Notes: a model not told the origin generated them from the sequence alone. A DNA stretch of 64,000 nucleotides from Micromonospora profundi (GCF_011927785.1 NZ_JAATJK010000001.1:930001-994000), one strand, 5' to 3'; shown: positions 7,928 to 16,332, counted from the first letter of the stretch. Numbers and translations: made by a program.

Positions 7928-8617
7928 ATGTTGGGTATCAAACGCCTCGGCCTGTTGGCCGCGCTGGTGCTTGTCGGTGTCGCGCCAGCCGCGGCCGCGC
8001 AGGCCGCGGCACAGCCGTCAACGCAGGACACCCAGTACCTGCAGGCTCTGCACCAGGTGAACCTGTTCGAAATCACCGCCGGTGACCTGGCTGAGCAGAA
8101 GGGCCAGGACCAGGGGGTCAAGGACCTGGGCGCGATGCTGAAGACCGACCACACGTCTCTGGACCAGACGGTCCAGCAGACCGCGTCGCAGCTCAACGTC
8201 CAACTGCCGAACGAACCCACCACCGACCAGCAGAAGGTCATCGACAAGCTGAACAACGTCAGCGGCGCCGAGTTCGACAGGCTCTGGGTGACAAGTGAGC
8301 TGGCCGGCCACGTCCAGGCCATCCAGGCCACCCAGACGGAGATCTCGCAGGGCTCCGAGCAGTCGGTGGTCCAGTTGGCCCAGACCGCCCTGCCGACATT
8401 GCAGGCGCACTACGACGAGCTGGTCCAGCTCGCCAACCAGCTTGGCATCCCGGTCCCGCAGACCAGCGCCAGCGGTACGCCCAGCCCGGGCGGCACCGGC
8501 ACTGAGTCGCCGGCTCCGGGCGGCACCGGCACCGAGTCCCCGGCTCCGGGCGGCACCACCGAGTCGCCGGCTCCGGGCGGCGGCATCACCGAAACGCCGG
8601 CTCCGAGCGTGAGCTGA
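7928..8617 (+). CDS. Secreted DUF4142 protein with Pro/Thr-rich repeat tail
   Basis: A 229-residue protein with a signal peptide (MLGIKRLGLLAALVLVGVAPAAAAQA), then an all-helical DUF4142 domain (about residues 30-180; DTQYLQALHQVNLFEITAG, then LKTDHTSLDQTVQQTA). This domain is a ferritin-like/DUF305-type fold found in secreted proteins of unclear function. The tail repeats a unit like GGTGTESPAP about four times, a low-complexity spacer that could carry the domain through the cell wall. A GGGGGGAAG site precedes the ATG. GGGTAT at 7890-7895 resembles a stress-sigma -10 box, but I see no matching -35. Position after qcrB is suggestive only. Confidence 0.8.
   Translation: MLGIKRLGLLAALVLVGVAPAAAAQAAAQPSTQDTQYLQALHQVNLFEITAGDLAEQKGQDQGVKDLGAMLKTDHTSLDQTVQQTASQLNVQLPNEPTTDQQKVIDKLNNVSGAEFDRLWVTSELAGHVQAIQATQTEISQGSEQSVVQLAQTALPTLQAHYDELVQLANQLGIPVPQTSASGTPSPGGTGTESPAPGGTGTESPAPGGTTESPAPGGGITETPAPSVS
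8484..8612 (+). repeat. In-frame tandem repeats coding for GGTGTESPAP-like units
   Basis: The sequence CCGGGCGGCACCGGCACYGA plus GTCNCCGGCTC recurs with small changes and shortening. It encodes the Pro/Thr/Glu-rich tail of the DUF4142 protein. Confidence 0.8.
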
Positions 8618-8632
8618 CGTAGCGGCAGCAGA

Positions 8633-8664
8633 CGGCCGGTCCATCCGTGTGGGTGGACCGGCCG
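8633..8664. terminator. Bidirectional terminator hairpin
   Basis: CGGCCGGTCCA pairs with TGGACCGGCCG (11 bp) around a short loop, between two convergent genes (the DUF4142 gene and the RAM-domain gene). Confidence 0.8.
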
Positions 8665-8703
8665 CCGTGCGTCTGGACCCGCTTTGCGGCGGAGTCGAAC
8701 GGA

Positions 8704-8991
8704 TCAGTCGGCGGTGGCCAGGCCGATCGCGAACGCCTGCTCCAGGTCGTGCTGGGAGTACGCCCGGAACGCGATGTGCGACTCGGTGTTCAGCACACCC
8801 GGCACCTTGGAGATGCTGCCCGCGATGACCTGGGCGATCTGATCGAACTCGCGTACCCGGACCACGGCGATGAGGTCGACGTGCCCGGCCACCGAGTAGA
8901 CCTCGCTGACGCCGGGAAGGTTGGCCAGGGTCTCCGCCACCTCGGGGATCGCATCGGTGGCGCAGTCGATCAGCACAATGGCGGTGATCAC
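8704..8991 (-). CDS. Stand-alone Lrp/AsnC ligand-binding (RAM) domain protein
   Basis: A 95-residue protein made only of the RAM (regulation of amino-acid metabolism) domain of Lrp/AsnC regulators. It runs from VLIDCATDAIPEVAETLANLPGV through VAGHVDLIAVVRV to VPGVLNTESHIAFRAYSQ. There is no HTH, so it probably binds a small ligand and oligomerises rather than binding DNA itself. GGAGAAA about 8 nt upstream of the ATG is a plausible ribosome-binding site, and TAGCAT about 35 nt upstream a plausible -10. Similar single-domain proteins are common near the qcr and trpD genes of actinobacteria. Confidence 0.85.
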   Translation of the reverse strand: MITAIVLIDCATDAIPEVAETLANLPGVSEVYSVAGHVDLIAVVRVREFDQIAQVIAGSISKVPGVLNTESHIAFRAYSQHDLEQAFAIGLATAD

Positions 8992-9069
8992 GGCACGTTT
9001 CTCCGTTCGTCGGCGTCGTCGCCCATGCTAGATGTTCACATCGTGCCCGGAGACGGGAGCCCGCGCCGC

Positions 9070-9936
9070 TCAACCGTCCGCGGTGACCGGCACGGTGCCG
9101 CCGTCGGTGCAGCGGATCGCGTCGTGCAGCCGTTCACCCGGGTGCACCGTCGCGCTCGGCCAGACGACAGTGCGGCACACGTCGCCGTACACCCGCGCGC
9201 CGGCGCCGACCACCGACTCCCGGCACCGGCCGGTCACAGTGGCCGACCTGTCGACAAGGGTGCCGCCGGCGGCGGCGTGCAGGTTCGCCGCCAGGTAGTC
9301 GGCGGGGGTGCCGGTGTCGTAGAAGACGCCCGGATAGGGCACCACCTCCAACGCTCCGGCCGCCTCGGCCGGCCGCCAGACGGCTCGGACCAGGTCGGAG
9401 AAGACGACAGGTAGGTCGCGGACCAGCCGCCAGGGCAGCAGCGAGAAGCCGGTGAAGCAGTGCCCGGCGAATGTGCCCGGGGCCGTCGGGTTCGCGGCGG
9501 GCTGACCGAGCAGGCGTACCCCCTGGCCGTCCCAGTCGGCCAGCAGCGCGGCCACGTCGGGGCCGGGGGGAGCGGCCGGGTCGGCCAGGTACGCGTCCGC
9601 GTTGCCGACCAGCACCGGCCGCCCGGCGATCCAGTCCCGCAGGTTGGCCACCCCGCCCGCGGTGCCGAGCGGGTCACCGGGCTCCACCGACAGGTACGCC
9701 CGCTCGCCGACGTGCCCGACCACCTGGTCGGCGAGGTAGCAGGCGTTCACCGCGACACGGTCGGGGCCGGCCAGGCCGAGCCCAGCCAAGCGGGCCAACG
9801 CGCGGTCCAGCAGTGGCACGTTGCCCACCGGGCAGAGGGCCTTGGGGACCCGTTCGGTGAGCGGGCGCAGCCGGGTGCCCTCGCCCGCGGCCAGCACCAC
9901 AGCGCAGACGTCCGCCGGCCCGCCCGCCACAGTCAT
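9070..9936 (-). CDS. Nucleotidyltransferase (NDP-sugar pyrophosphorylase-like)
   Basis: A 288-residue protein of the nucleotidyl-transferase superfamily that activates sugar-1-phosphates to NDP-sugars. The N-terminal signature VVLAAGEGTRLRPLTERVPKAL is complete, and NADAYLAD is in the position of the metal-binding Asp segment. The C-terminal part (TVTGRCRESVVGAGARVYGDV) looks like a short left-handed beta-helix extension. Closest by type are mannose-1-phosphate guanylyltransferases, but the substrate cannot be read from the sequence. Its ATG overlaps the stop of the NUDIX gene (ATGA), so the two are co-translated. Confidence 0.8.
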   Translation of the reverse strand: MTVAGGPADVCAVVLAAGEGTRLRPLTERVPKALCPVGNVPLLDRALARLAGLGLAGPDRVAVNACYLADQVVGHVGERAYLSVEPGDPLGTAGGVANLRDWIAGRPVLVGNADAYLADPAAPPGPDVAALLADWDGQGVRLLGQPAANPTAPGTFAGHCFTGFSLLPWRLVRDLPVVFSDLVRAVWRPAEAAGALEVVPYPGVFYDTGTPADYLAANLHAAAGGTLVDRSATVTGRCRESVVGAGARVYGDVCRTVVWPSATVHPGERLHDAIRCTDGGTVPVTADG

Positions 9937-10475
9937 GGCGCGTCGTCGGGAATCGGCGGCGGGAACTGCCCGGCCAGCGGCCCGATGTCGTAGTAGGCGA
10001 GCAGCCGGGCGGTGGGCCAGGTCAGCTTCGGCAGGTCGTCAAGCGGGTGCCACGCGGCCTCGAAGACCTCCGCGCCGTCGACAGCGAGGGCGGTCTCCGA
10101 CGCCGGCACCTCCGCCTCGAAGACCATGTCCACCCAGCCCTTGGCGTGCACAATCGCGTTCGGCACCGCGGGACGCAGCCGCGACGGGGGAAGCCGGATG
10201 CCGGACTCCTCGAACAGTTCGCGGGCAGCGCCCACCACCGGCGGTTCACCCTTGTTGAGCAGGCCGGCGGGGAGGGACCAACCCCTGCCGGGCGGCTGGC
10301 GCAGCAGCAGCAACCGGCCCGCGCCCGTGGCCTCGACGTCACGGACCAGTGTGACCGCGCCGACGATGTACTTGGGCACGGCCAGCCGGACCAGGCGTCG
10401 GCGCACCGGTAACGGCAGCCGGTAGAAAGCCTGGTAGAAGACGGCCCGACCAGCGGCACGGGTACGGGGGATCAT
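9933..10475 (-). CDS. NUDIX hydrolase
   Basis: A 180-residue protein with a perfect Nudix box: GLLNKGEPPVVGAARELFEE followed by SGI, matching GX5EX7REUXEEXGU. It should hydrolyse a nucleoside diphosphate linked to another group; the substrate is unknown. The basic N-terminal helix region (YRLPLPVRRRLVRLAVPKY) is an extension before the beta-strand core. It is first in a two-gene operon with the nucleotidyltransferase. TAGCCT ends 6 nt before the ATG and no ribosome-binding site is seen, so the mRNA is probably leaderless. Confidence 0.88.
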   Translation of the reverse strand: MIPRTRAAGRAVFYQAFYRLPLPVRRRLVRLAVPKYIVGAVTLVRDVEATGAGRLLLLRQPPGRGWSLPAGLLNKGEPPVVGAARELFEESGIRLPPSRLRPAVPNAIVHAKGWVDMVFEAEVPASETALAVDGAEVFEAAWHPLDDLPKLTWPTARLLAYYDIGPLAGQFPPPIPDDAP

Positions 10476-10481
10476 GACCCC

Positions 10482-10487
10482 AGGCTA
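10482..10487 (-). promoter_or_regulatory. -10 box of leaderless NUDIX promoter
   Basis: TAGCCT on the minus strand, 6 nt before the ATG at 10475. Confidence 0.5.
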
Positions 10488-10528
10488 GTGGTCACGAATG
10501 CCTTTCGGATGCGCTGGGGCCGTGCCGG

Positions 10529-12331
10529 TCACTGCCGATGGTCGACAAGGTCGATGAGCTGGCGGACCACGGTGTCCGGTTCGAGCACCCGGTCGAAGAC
10601 CGCGACCAGCAGGGTCTCCAGGTCGGGGTAGCCGAGCTCCTCCGAGAGCCGCAGCAACGGCAGGTCGCTGGCCAGGCCACGATTGTGCTGGCGCAGGGCG
10701 AGTCCGATGGTGGCCCGGCCCAGGCGGACCTTGTCGCTGATCGTGATGCCCGGCTCGGTGTGCTCGGCGAACCAGCGGTTGATCTGCATCTGCGCGTGCG
10801 GCGACTTGACGAAGTCGAGCCACTCCCGGCGCGGGCCCCGCCGTGCCTCGCCGGCCTCGAAGCCGTTGTCGCCGTCGTTCTCGGTGAAGATCTCCACCAC
10901 GTCGCCCTCGTCCAGCTCCGAGCTCAACGGCGCGAGCCGGCCGTTGATCCGGGCCGCGAGGCAGTGGTCGCCGCGCTCGTTGCCCAGCTCGTAGGCCACG
11001 TCGACGGGTGTGGCACCGGCCGGCAGCACCACCTGACGCCCGTCGGCGAACACCTGGATCTGCCCCTCGGCGAGGTCGCAGCGCAGCGACTCGAGGAACT
11101 GCGCCGGGTCGGCGGCGTCCGGCTCCCAGTCCAGCACCCGGCGCAGCCAGTCCAACTGCTCGGCGCGGGCCGCGGCGTCGCCCCGGCCCGAGCGCGGAAA
11201 GCGGAAGTCGGCGGCGATGCCGTACTCGGCCGACCGGTGCATCTCCTCGGTGCGGATCAGCACCTCGACAGTGCGGTTCTGCGGGCCGCAGACACTCGTG
11301 TGCAGCGAGCGGTAGAGGTTGTTCTTCGGCGAGGCGATGAAGTCCTTGAATCGGCCGGGGACCGGTCGCCAGGTGCCGTGGATCGCCCCCAGCGCGGCGT
11401 AACAGTCGGTGGCCGGGCCGTCGACCACCACCGAGATGCGGGGCAGGTCGTACGGGGCGGTGTGACCGCCGGAAACGGTGTCCTTCCAGATCGAGTAGAG
11501 GTGCCGGGGCCTCGGGGCGACCTCGGCGGTGACCCGGCTGCGGCGCAGCGCCACCCGGGTCCGTGTCACCACCGAATCCAGGTACGCGTCCCAGCCGGGC
11601 CGGTCGTGCACGTGCCGGGCCAGCCGGGCGTGCTCCTCCGGCTCCAGGTGCAGCAGCACCACGTCGTCCAGCTCGCGCTTGAGGCTCTGGATGCCCAGCC
11701 GGTCGCAGAGCGGGACCAGCACCTCCTGGGTCTTGCGGGCGATGCGTTCGCGGGAGGCCGCGGAGCGCACACCGAGGGTGCGCATGTTGTGCAGCCGGTC
11801 GGCCAGCTTGATGATCAGCACCCGGACGTCCTTGGCGGCCGCGACGATCATCTTGCGGATCGTCTCGGCCTCGGCGGCCTTGCCGTAGAACGCCTTGTCG
11901 AACTTTGTTACCCCGTCGACAAGGTGGGCCACCTCGCCGCCGAAATCCTCGGACAGCGCCTGGAGCGTGTAGCGGGTGTCCTCCACGGTGTCGTGCAGCA
12001 GCGCCGCCACCAGGGTCGTGGTGTCCATGCCCAGCTCGGCGCAGATCTGCGCCACCGCGAGCGGATGGGTGATGTACGGCTCCCCGCTCTTGCGGAACTG
12101 CCCCCGGTGCATGTTCTCCGCGATCGTGTACGCCCGGCGCAGCACCGCCGGGTCGGTGCCGGCGTGGATGCTCCGATGAGTGCGGACCAGCTGGGTGACC
12201 GGGTCGGAGTCGGTGGTCGGCCAGGTGAGCAACGCCCGCAGCCGTCGGGTCAGCGGCAGCTCACCCGACTGGGTCGGCAGGGCGCCCCCCAGGGCGGCGC
12301 CGTGTCCGGCGTCGACGTCCACGAGGGACAC
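10529..12331 (-). CDS. RelA/SpoT-family (p)ppGpp enzyme lacking the C-terminal ACT domain
   Basis: About 600 residues: HD hydrolase domain (SGEPYITHPLAVAQICAELG, ALLHDTVEDTRYT), synthetase domain (RPRHLYSIWKDT, PGRFKDFIASPKNNLYRSLH, EMHRSAEYGIAADFRF) and a TGS domain (IQVFADGRQVVLPAGATPVD). It stops about 150-200 residues short of a full RSH protein and has no ACT domain. The HD core looks intact. In the synthetase part several usual residues differ: NLYRSLHT for NGYQSLHT, EVLIRT for EIQIRT, DLPRIS for DLxAxR. It may thus be mainly a hydrolase or a specialised paralogue. I chose the GTG at 12331; the GTG at 12322 has better spacing from GAGGAGG. Confidence 0.85.
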   Translation of the reverse strand: MSLVDVDAGHGAALGGALPTQSGELPLTRRLRALLTWPTTDSDPVTQLVRTHRSIHAGTDPAVLRRAYTIAENMHRGQFRKSGEPYITHPLAVAQICAELGMDTTTLVAALLHDTVEDTRYTLQALSEDFGGEVAHLVDGVTKFDKAFYGKAAEAETIRKMIVAAAKDVRVLIIKLADRLHNMRTLGVRSAASRERIARKTQEVLVPLCDRLGIQSLKRELDDVVLLHLEPEEHARLARHVHDRPGWDAYLDSVVTRTRVALRRSRVTAEVAPRPRHLYSIWKDTVSGGHTAPYDLPRISVVVDGPATDCYAALGAIHGTWRPVPGRFKDFIASPKNNLYRSLHTSVCGPQNRTVEVLIRTEEMHRSAEYGIAADFRFPRSGRGDAAARAEQLDWLRRVLDWEPDAADPAQFLESLRCDLAEGQIQVFADGRQVVLPAGATPVDVAYELGNERGDHCLAARINGRLAPLSSELDEGDVVEIFTENDGDNGFEAGEARRGPRREWLDFVKSPHAQMQINRWFAEHTEPGITISDKVRLGRATIGLALRQHNRGLASDLPLLRLSEELGYPDLETLLVAVFDRVLEPDTVVRQLIDLVDHRQ

Positions 12332-12450
12332 CTCCTCACCCCGGCTCCGCGACCGCCGGACCCGGCGGGCGGGAGCAGGCCCACGAAACGGGCAGGACTG
12401 CACTTCTCTAACAGCCTAAGCGAGTCGACGTAGTCCGATCGGACACTTGG

Positions 12451-14205
12451 TCATGAGCGTTCGGTCGAGAGTTGGTGGGAAGCTCCGCTCTCGGCCTTCG
12501 CCAGCAGGTCACGGAAGCGCCCCGCGCCACCGGCCGGGGAGGCCCAACCGGAGGACATCTCGACGAGCCGGGTCTCCGGTCGCTCCAACCAGGACAGGAT
12601 ACGTTCGGACTCCTCCGCTGTGGCCGACGGCACCGGACCGTGCCCACCCGGCACCGTCTCGGCGGTGGCCCGGATGGTGGTCAGCGTCGGTCGCGGGTGG
12701 ACGCCCGGCGGGGACACTCCCGCGCCGGCCAGCCGGCCGTGCCGGACCAGGGCCAGCTCCCAGCCGCCCCGAGCGGCCGGGCGGGCGGCGGCCAACTCGA
12801 CGATGCCGGTCAGCGCGGCGAGCCGCTGCATCCGCACTGTGGCGCGCAGCACCGCTGCCAGCCGGGACCGCACCACTGCGGCCTCCTCGTAGCGCTGGCC
12901 GGCCGAGAGCGCCTCGATCCGGGCGAGCAACGCGTCCACCACCGGCTGCGGGTCACTCGCGGTGGCCGTGCGAAACGGTGCCGCCGCGCGCTCGTCGTAC
13001 TCCTCAGGGGTGATCTTGTGCTCGCAGGGCGCCGGGCAGCGACCCAGCTCGGCGAGCGCGCAGGCAGGCGTGACGGTGCGCAGCGAGAGCCGGTGGGTGC
13101 ACTGGCGCAGCGGCACGGCGTCGTGGAAGCCGGCGGCGGCCAGCTCCGCGGCCCGCCGGGAGGTGAACGGCCCGAGGTAGGCGGTGTCCGTGGGGGAGAT
13201 CTCCCGCACGATCGACAACCGGGGGTACGGCCCGTCGGTCAGCTTGAGCCAGACCATCCGCTCCGGGTATTTCGACCGCCGGTTGTACGGCGGCGCGTGC
13301 GCGGCGATCAACCGCAGCTCGCGGACCTCCGCCTCCAGCGAGTGCGCGCACTCCACGGCCTCGACCCGCTCGGCCGCCGCCAGCATCTCGGAGATCCGGG
13401 CGCGCTTCTCGCCGGCGGTGAAGTAGCTGCGCACCCGGGTGGCGATGTCGCCGGACGTGCCCACGTAGAGCGGCCGGTCGTCGGCGGCCCGGAAGATGTA
13501 GACGCCGGGGACCTTGGGCAGCCCGTCGGCCAGGTGGCGCTTGCGACGCTGGGTCGGGGTGACCGCGCGGGCGAACTCGATGGCGTCGCCGACGGTGTCC
13601 ACCCGGTGACCGCCGAGCCGGCCGATCAGCCCGTGCAGCACGTCGACGGTGGCCTTCGCGTCGTCGAGCGCGCGGTGGGTGGGCTGGGTGGCGGTGCGGA
13701 AGTAGGCGGCAAGGGTGCCCAGCTTGCGGTTGGGCACCTCGTCGCGGGTCAGCACCCGCCGGGCCAGCGCCGCCGTGTCCAGCACGCGGGGGTTGGGCCA
13801 GCGGTAGCCGTGCTTGGCGCACGCGGCCTTGAGGAAGCCCACGTCGTAGGGCGCGTTGTGGGCCACCAGCACCGCGTCGGCGAGAAACTCCAGGAAGCTC
13901 GGCAGCACCTGCTCGATCGGCGGCGCAGGGAGCAGCATGGCCTGGGTGATCCCCGTCAGCACGGTGATGAACGGCGGGATCGGCTGCCCCGGGTTGACAA
14001 GGGTGGCCAGCACGCCCAACTGCTCGCCACCGCGCACCTTCACCGCACCGATCTCGGTGATGCCGCCACCGTCGGGCGCCCCGCCGGTGGTCTCCAGGTC
14101 GACCACCACGAAGGTGGTCGCGTAGAGGGGCAACGCCGGGTCCACCCCGCCCACCGCCGGGTCGAGACCGGCCAGTGACTCCTGGACGTACTCCGCTTGT
14201 GCCAT
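12451..14205 (-). CDS. DEDDh exonuclease fused to UvrC-type GIY-YIG endonuclease region
   Basis: A 584-residue protein. Residues from about 28 form a DEDDh 3'-5' exonuclease like the DnaQ epsilon subunit (FVVVDLETTGG, VAHNAPYDVGFLKAAC, HRALDDAKATVDVL). The next part is a GIY-YIG nuclease as in UvrC (PGVYIFRAADDRPLYVGTSG, ARVRSYFTAGEKRARI), with the following helical region including SLEAEVRELRLIAAHAPPYN. It has no UvrC C-terminal RNase H domain. This fusion is known in actinobacteria (compare Rv2191) and is presumed to act in DNA repair. TAGCGT lies 7 nt before the ATG, so it is probably leaderless. It is transcribed away from the NYN gene. Confidence 0.9.
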   Translation of the reverse strand: MAQAEYVQESLAGLDPAVGGVDPALPLYATTFVVVDLETTGGAPDGGGITEIGAVKVRGGEQLGVLATLVNPGQPIPPFITVLTGITQAMLLPAPPIEQVLPSFLEFLADAVLVAHNAPYDVGFLKAACAKHGYRWPNPRVLDTAALARRVLTRDEVPNRKLGTLAAYFRTATQPTHRALDDAKATVDVLHGLIGRLGGHRVDTVGDAIEFARAVTPTQRRKRHLADGLPKVPGVYIFRAADDRPLYVGTSGDIATRVRSYFTAGEKRARISEMLAAAERVEAVECAHSLEAEVRELRLIAAHAPPYNRRSKYPERMVWLKLTDGPYPRLSIVREISPTDTAYLGPFTSRRAAELAAAGFHDAVPLRQCTHRLSLRTVTPACALAELGRCPAPCEHKITPEEYDERAAAPFRTATASDPQPVVDALLARIEALSAGQRYEEAAVVRSRLAAVLRATVRMQRLAALTGIVELAAARPAARGGWELALVRHGRLAGAGVSPPGVHPRPTLTTIRATAETVPGGHGPVPSATAEESERILSWLERPETRLVEMSSGWASPAGGAGRFRDLLAKAESGASHQLSTERS

Positions 14206-14212
14206 CGGCGGC

Positions 14213-14218
14213 ACGCTA
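14213..14218 (-). promoter_or_regulatory. -10 box of leaderless nuclease promoter
   Basis: TAGCGT on the minus strand, 7 nt before the ATG at 14205. Confidence 0.5.
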
Positions 14219-14270
14219 GCGCCACGGTCCGACACTCGCGTCACAGCCGTCCCACCGGTCGCCATAGGGC

Positions 14271-14276
14271 TAGGAT
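14271..14276 (+). promoter_or_regulatory. -10 box upstream of the NYN-domain gene
   Basis: TAGGAT lies 57 nt before the ATG at 14333. The predicted leader contains the hairpin CCCACC-AAC-GGTGGG (14306-14320), whose 3' arm overlaps the GGGAG ribosome-binding site. This could lower or regulate initiation. Confidence 0.4.
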
Positions 14277-14332
14277 GAGAGATCGGCTCACTCACCGGGC
14301 GGTGGGCCCACCAACGGTGGGAGACTTGCCAC

Positions 14333-15778
14333 ATGCCCCTCGCCGAGCCGCACGACGACCACCTCCCGCAGGAGGATCTGGTCGCGCGCGACGGTGCCCT
14401 GGGCGACCCCGACTCCGACCTGGGCCCCGACCCCGACGCCGCGTCGGCTCCGGGTGGTGAGCCGGCCATCGAACCCGAGCCCACGCTGCCCGAGCCCGTC
14501 CGGCAACGGATCGTGGCGCTGACCGCCGCCGTGCTGCCCGCCCTGCCCTCCGACGAGGTGCCGGTGCCGCTGCGCCGGGTGGCCAAGTTCGCGCCGAACA
14601 GGCGGGCACGCCTCGGCGCGCCGGCCATCGCCGCCCAGCTCGCCGCCGATCCGCTTTTCCGGCAGCGGGTCACCGCCCGGGTGCTGGCCGACGCCGGCGA
14701 CCTCGGCGCGGCCGTTATCGACGGCACCGCGCCGGCCGCCGCCGACCCTGTCGAGGTGGCCGCGTTGGCCTACCTGGGCCGGCCCCGAGGCTGGCGGGAG
14801 TTGATCGACGCCAGCGGTGCGGCCGTCCGCGCCGAGGCCGACAGCGCTGTCGTCGCCGAGCTGGTCCGCGAGGCCGAGCAGCGAGCCACCCGAGCCGAGC
14901 ACGACCGGGCGGTGGCCCGCGTCGAGGCCGACAAGCTGCGCGACGAGCTGTCGCGCGTCCGTGAGGAGCTGGGCCAGCTCCGCGAGGAGTCCCGCCAGTT
15001 GGCGCGTACCCTGCGCGAGACCCAGGCCCGTGAGCGCAAGGCCACCGAGCTGCTGGCCACCGAGCGTGGCCGGGCGGCGCGGGCCAGCGCCGACGTGGAC
15101 GCCGAGCTGCGCCGCGCCCGTGCCCGGCTCGCCGAGGCGGAGGCCGCGGCCGGGGTGGCCCGCGCCAGCGCGAAGGAGGCGCGTTCGGTCGACGACGCGC
15201 GGCTCTGGCTGCTGCTGGAGACCATCGGTCAGGCCGCCGTCGGGCTGCGCCGCGAGCTGGCCCTCGACCCGGTGGACAAACTCCCCGCCGACTTCGTCGC
15301 CGACGCGTTCGCCGAGCAGCCGGGTGCCGCCCCTGCCGGTCCGGCCGCGCGCGCCCGCGACACCGACGATCCGGCCCGGCTGGACCAGCTGCTCGCCCTG
15401 CCCCGGGCGCACCTTGTGGTCGACGGTTACAACGTCACCAAGCGCGGGTTCGGCGAGATGTCGCTGGAGCAGCAGCGCAAGCGCCTCATCACCGGCCTGG
15501 GCGGCATCGCCGCGCAGACCGGCGACGAGGTCACAGTCGTGTTCGACGGTGCGGAGCGGATGCACGGGCTGCCTCCGGCGCCGCGTGGCGTCCGGGTGCT
15601 GTTCTCCCGCAAGGGCGAGACGGCCGACGAGCTGATCCGGCGGTTGGTCCGCGCCGAGCCGGCGGGCCGGCCGGTCGTGGTGGTGTCGTCCGACCGCGAG
15701 GTGGCCGACGGGGTACGCCGGCACGGCGCGTACCCGCTGGGGGCCGACTCGCTGCTGCGCCGCCTCGCCCGCTCCTGA
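14333..15778 (+). CDS. NYN (PIN-like) domain putative RNA-binding/nuclease protein
   Basis: A 481-residue protein. The N-terminal half is acidic then helical. The middle (about residues 160-290) is a long Arg/Glu-rich coiled coil (REAEQRATRAEHDRAVARVE and onward). The C-terminal ~120 residues are a YacP-type NYN domain: LVVDGYNVTKRGFGE, VTVVFDGAE, SRKGETADELIRRL and VVVSSDREVADGV keep the acidic residues of the PIN-like metal site. It therefore probably cleaves or binds structured RNA, like YacP/Rae1. Coiled-coil-NYN proteins are common in actinobacteria; the target is unknown. Confidence 0.85.
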   Translation: MPLAEPHDDHLPQEDLVARDGALGDPDSDLGPDPDAASAPGGEPAIEPEPTLPEPVRQRIVALTAAVLPALPSDEVPVPLRRVAKFAPNRRARLGAPAIAAQLAADPLFRQRVTARVLADAGDLGAAVIDGTAPAAADPVEVAALAYLGRPRGWRELIDASGAAVRAEADSAVVAELVREAEQRATRAEHDRAVARVEADKLRDELSRVREELGQLREESRQLARTLRETQARERKATELLATERGRAARASADVDAELRRARARLAEAEAAAGVARASAKEARSVDDARLWLLLETIGQAAVGLRRELALDPVDKLPADFVADAFAEQPGAAPAGPAARARDTDDPARLDQLLALPRAHLVVDGYNVTKRGFGEMSLEQQRKRLITGLGGIAAQTGDEVTVVFDGAERMHGLPPAPRGVRVLFSRKGETADELIRRLVRAEPAGRPVVVVSSDREVADGVRRHGAYPLGADSLLRRLARS

Positions 15779-15916
15779 CGTCGCCCTGCCCCGCGGCCGA
15801 GATGTCGGGTCGGGATACCCCGATATCGCTGATCTGGAGTGGATCTCGTCCGCAACGGCCGGTGCGGGCGGTTCTGTCGTACCCGGTGGATAGCGTCGAT
15901 GTGACCGACGGTGCTC

Positions 15917-15938
15917 GGGCGGCGACAAACCGCCGCCC
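15917..15938 (+). promoter_or_regulatory. Hairpin in the leader of the Cys-rich small protein gene
   Basis: GGGCGGCG, loop ACAAAC, CGCCGCCC form a perfect 8-bp stem 28 nt upstream of the ATG at 15967. It has no T-run and stands between TAGCGT (15891-15896, possible -10) and the ribosome-binding site, so it could be a 5' leader structure or protein site rather than a terminator. Confidence 0.35.
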
Positions 15939-15966
15939 GCGTGCAGCGAGCCGATCAGGAGGCGCG

Positions 15967-16185
15967 ATGCTCATCGACTGCGAGGGGTGCGCTAGGGAGC
16001 GGGGTGACGGCTGTTTCGGCTGCCTGGTTGCCGCTCTGTTCGACGAGGCGTCCCCGGCGGCCGGCCTGGACGCCGCCGAGGTCCAGGCGATCGAGGTGTT
16101 CGCCCGGGCCGGCTTCGACGTGGAGGTGCTGACCGCCCCGGCGCGTCCCGGCGCGGCTCGCCGCGCCTCCCGGCGCGTCGCCTGA
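15967..16185 (+). CDS. Small Cys-rich conserved protein
   Basis: A 72-residue protein starting MLIDCEGCARERGDGCFGCLV. Four Cys in the first ~20 residues (CxxC and CxxC) suggest a metal-binding knuckle. A helical segment (GLDAAEVQAIEVFARAGFDVEVL) and a basic tail follow. AGGAGG 5 nt before the ATG is an excellent ribosome-binding site, which supports real expression. I do not recognise a named family; I recall similar proteins in Micromonosporaceae. No neighbour points to a function. Confidence 0.7.
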   Translation: MLIDCEGCARERGDGCFGCLVAALFDEASPAAGLDAAEVQAIEVFARAGFDVEVLTAPARPGAARRASRRVA

Positions 16186-16223
16186 GCGCGACACCGCGCC
16201 CGGAGCGGGCATTTCGCGGGCCA

Positions 16224-16229
16224 TAGGAT
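16224..16229 (+). promoter_or_regulatory. -10 box upstream of M48 protease/pimB operon
   Basis: TAGGAT, with the predicted transcription start about 20 nt before the ATG of the short leader ORF at 16258. Confidence 0.45.
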
Positions 16230-16257
16230 GGGCGGTCACGGCGGGAGGAGCGGCGAG

Positions 16258-16332
16258 ATGAGCGGGGTACGACACGACGGCGGCGAAGCCGTCCGTGGCG
16301 CGCTCGGCGTCGCCGCGTCGGTGCGCCGGTGA
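16258..16332 (+). CDS. Short leader ORF coupled to the M48 protease gene
   Basis: 24 codons beginning MSGVRHDGGEAVRGALG. A good GGGAGGAG site stands before its ATG, and its TGA overlaps the GTG of the protease gene (GTGA). The protease GTG has no ribosome-binding site of its own, so ribosomes probably arrive by way of this ORF. It is not similar to the ERII or ARSE bridging ORFs. Confidence 0.5.
   Translation: MSGVRHDGGEAVRGALGVAASVRR

Noticed and set aside
625..8617. A trp or biosynthetic cluster around trpD
   Set aside because: Only trpD is present; the neighbours are respiratory genes, as in other actinobacteria.
10538..12433. Long plus-strand open frame opposite the RelA/SpoT gene
   Set aside because: In GC-rich DNA long open frames appear opposite real genes; the composition (many Arg, Gly, His, Gln without domains) is that of an antisense shadow.
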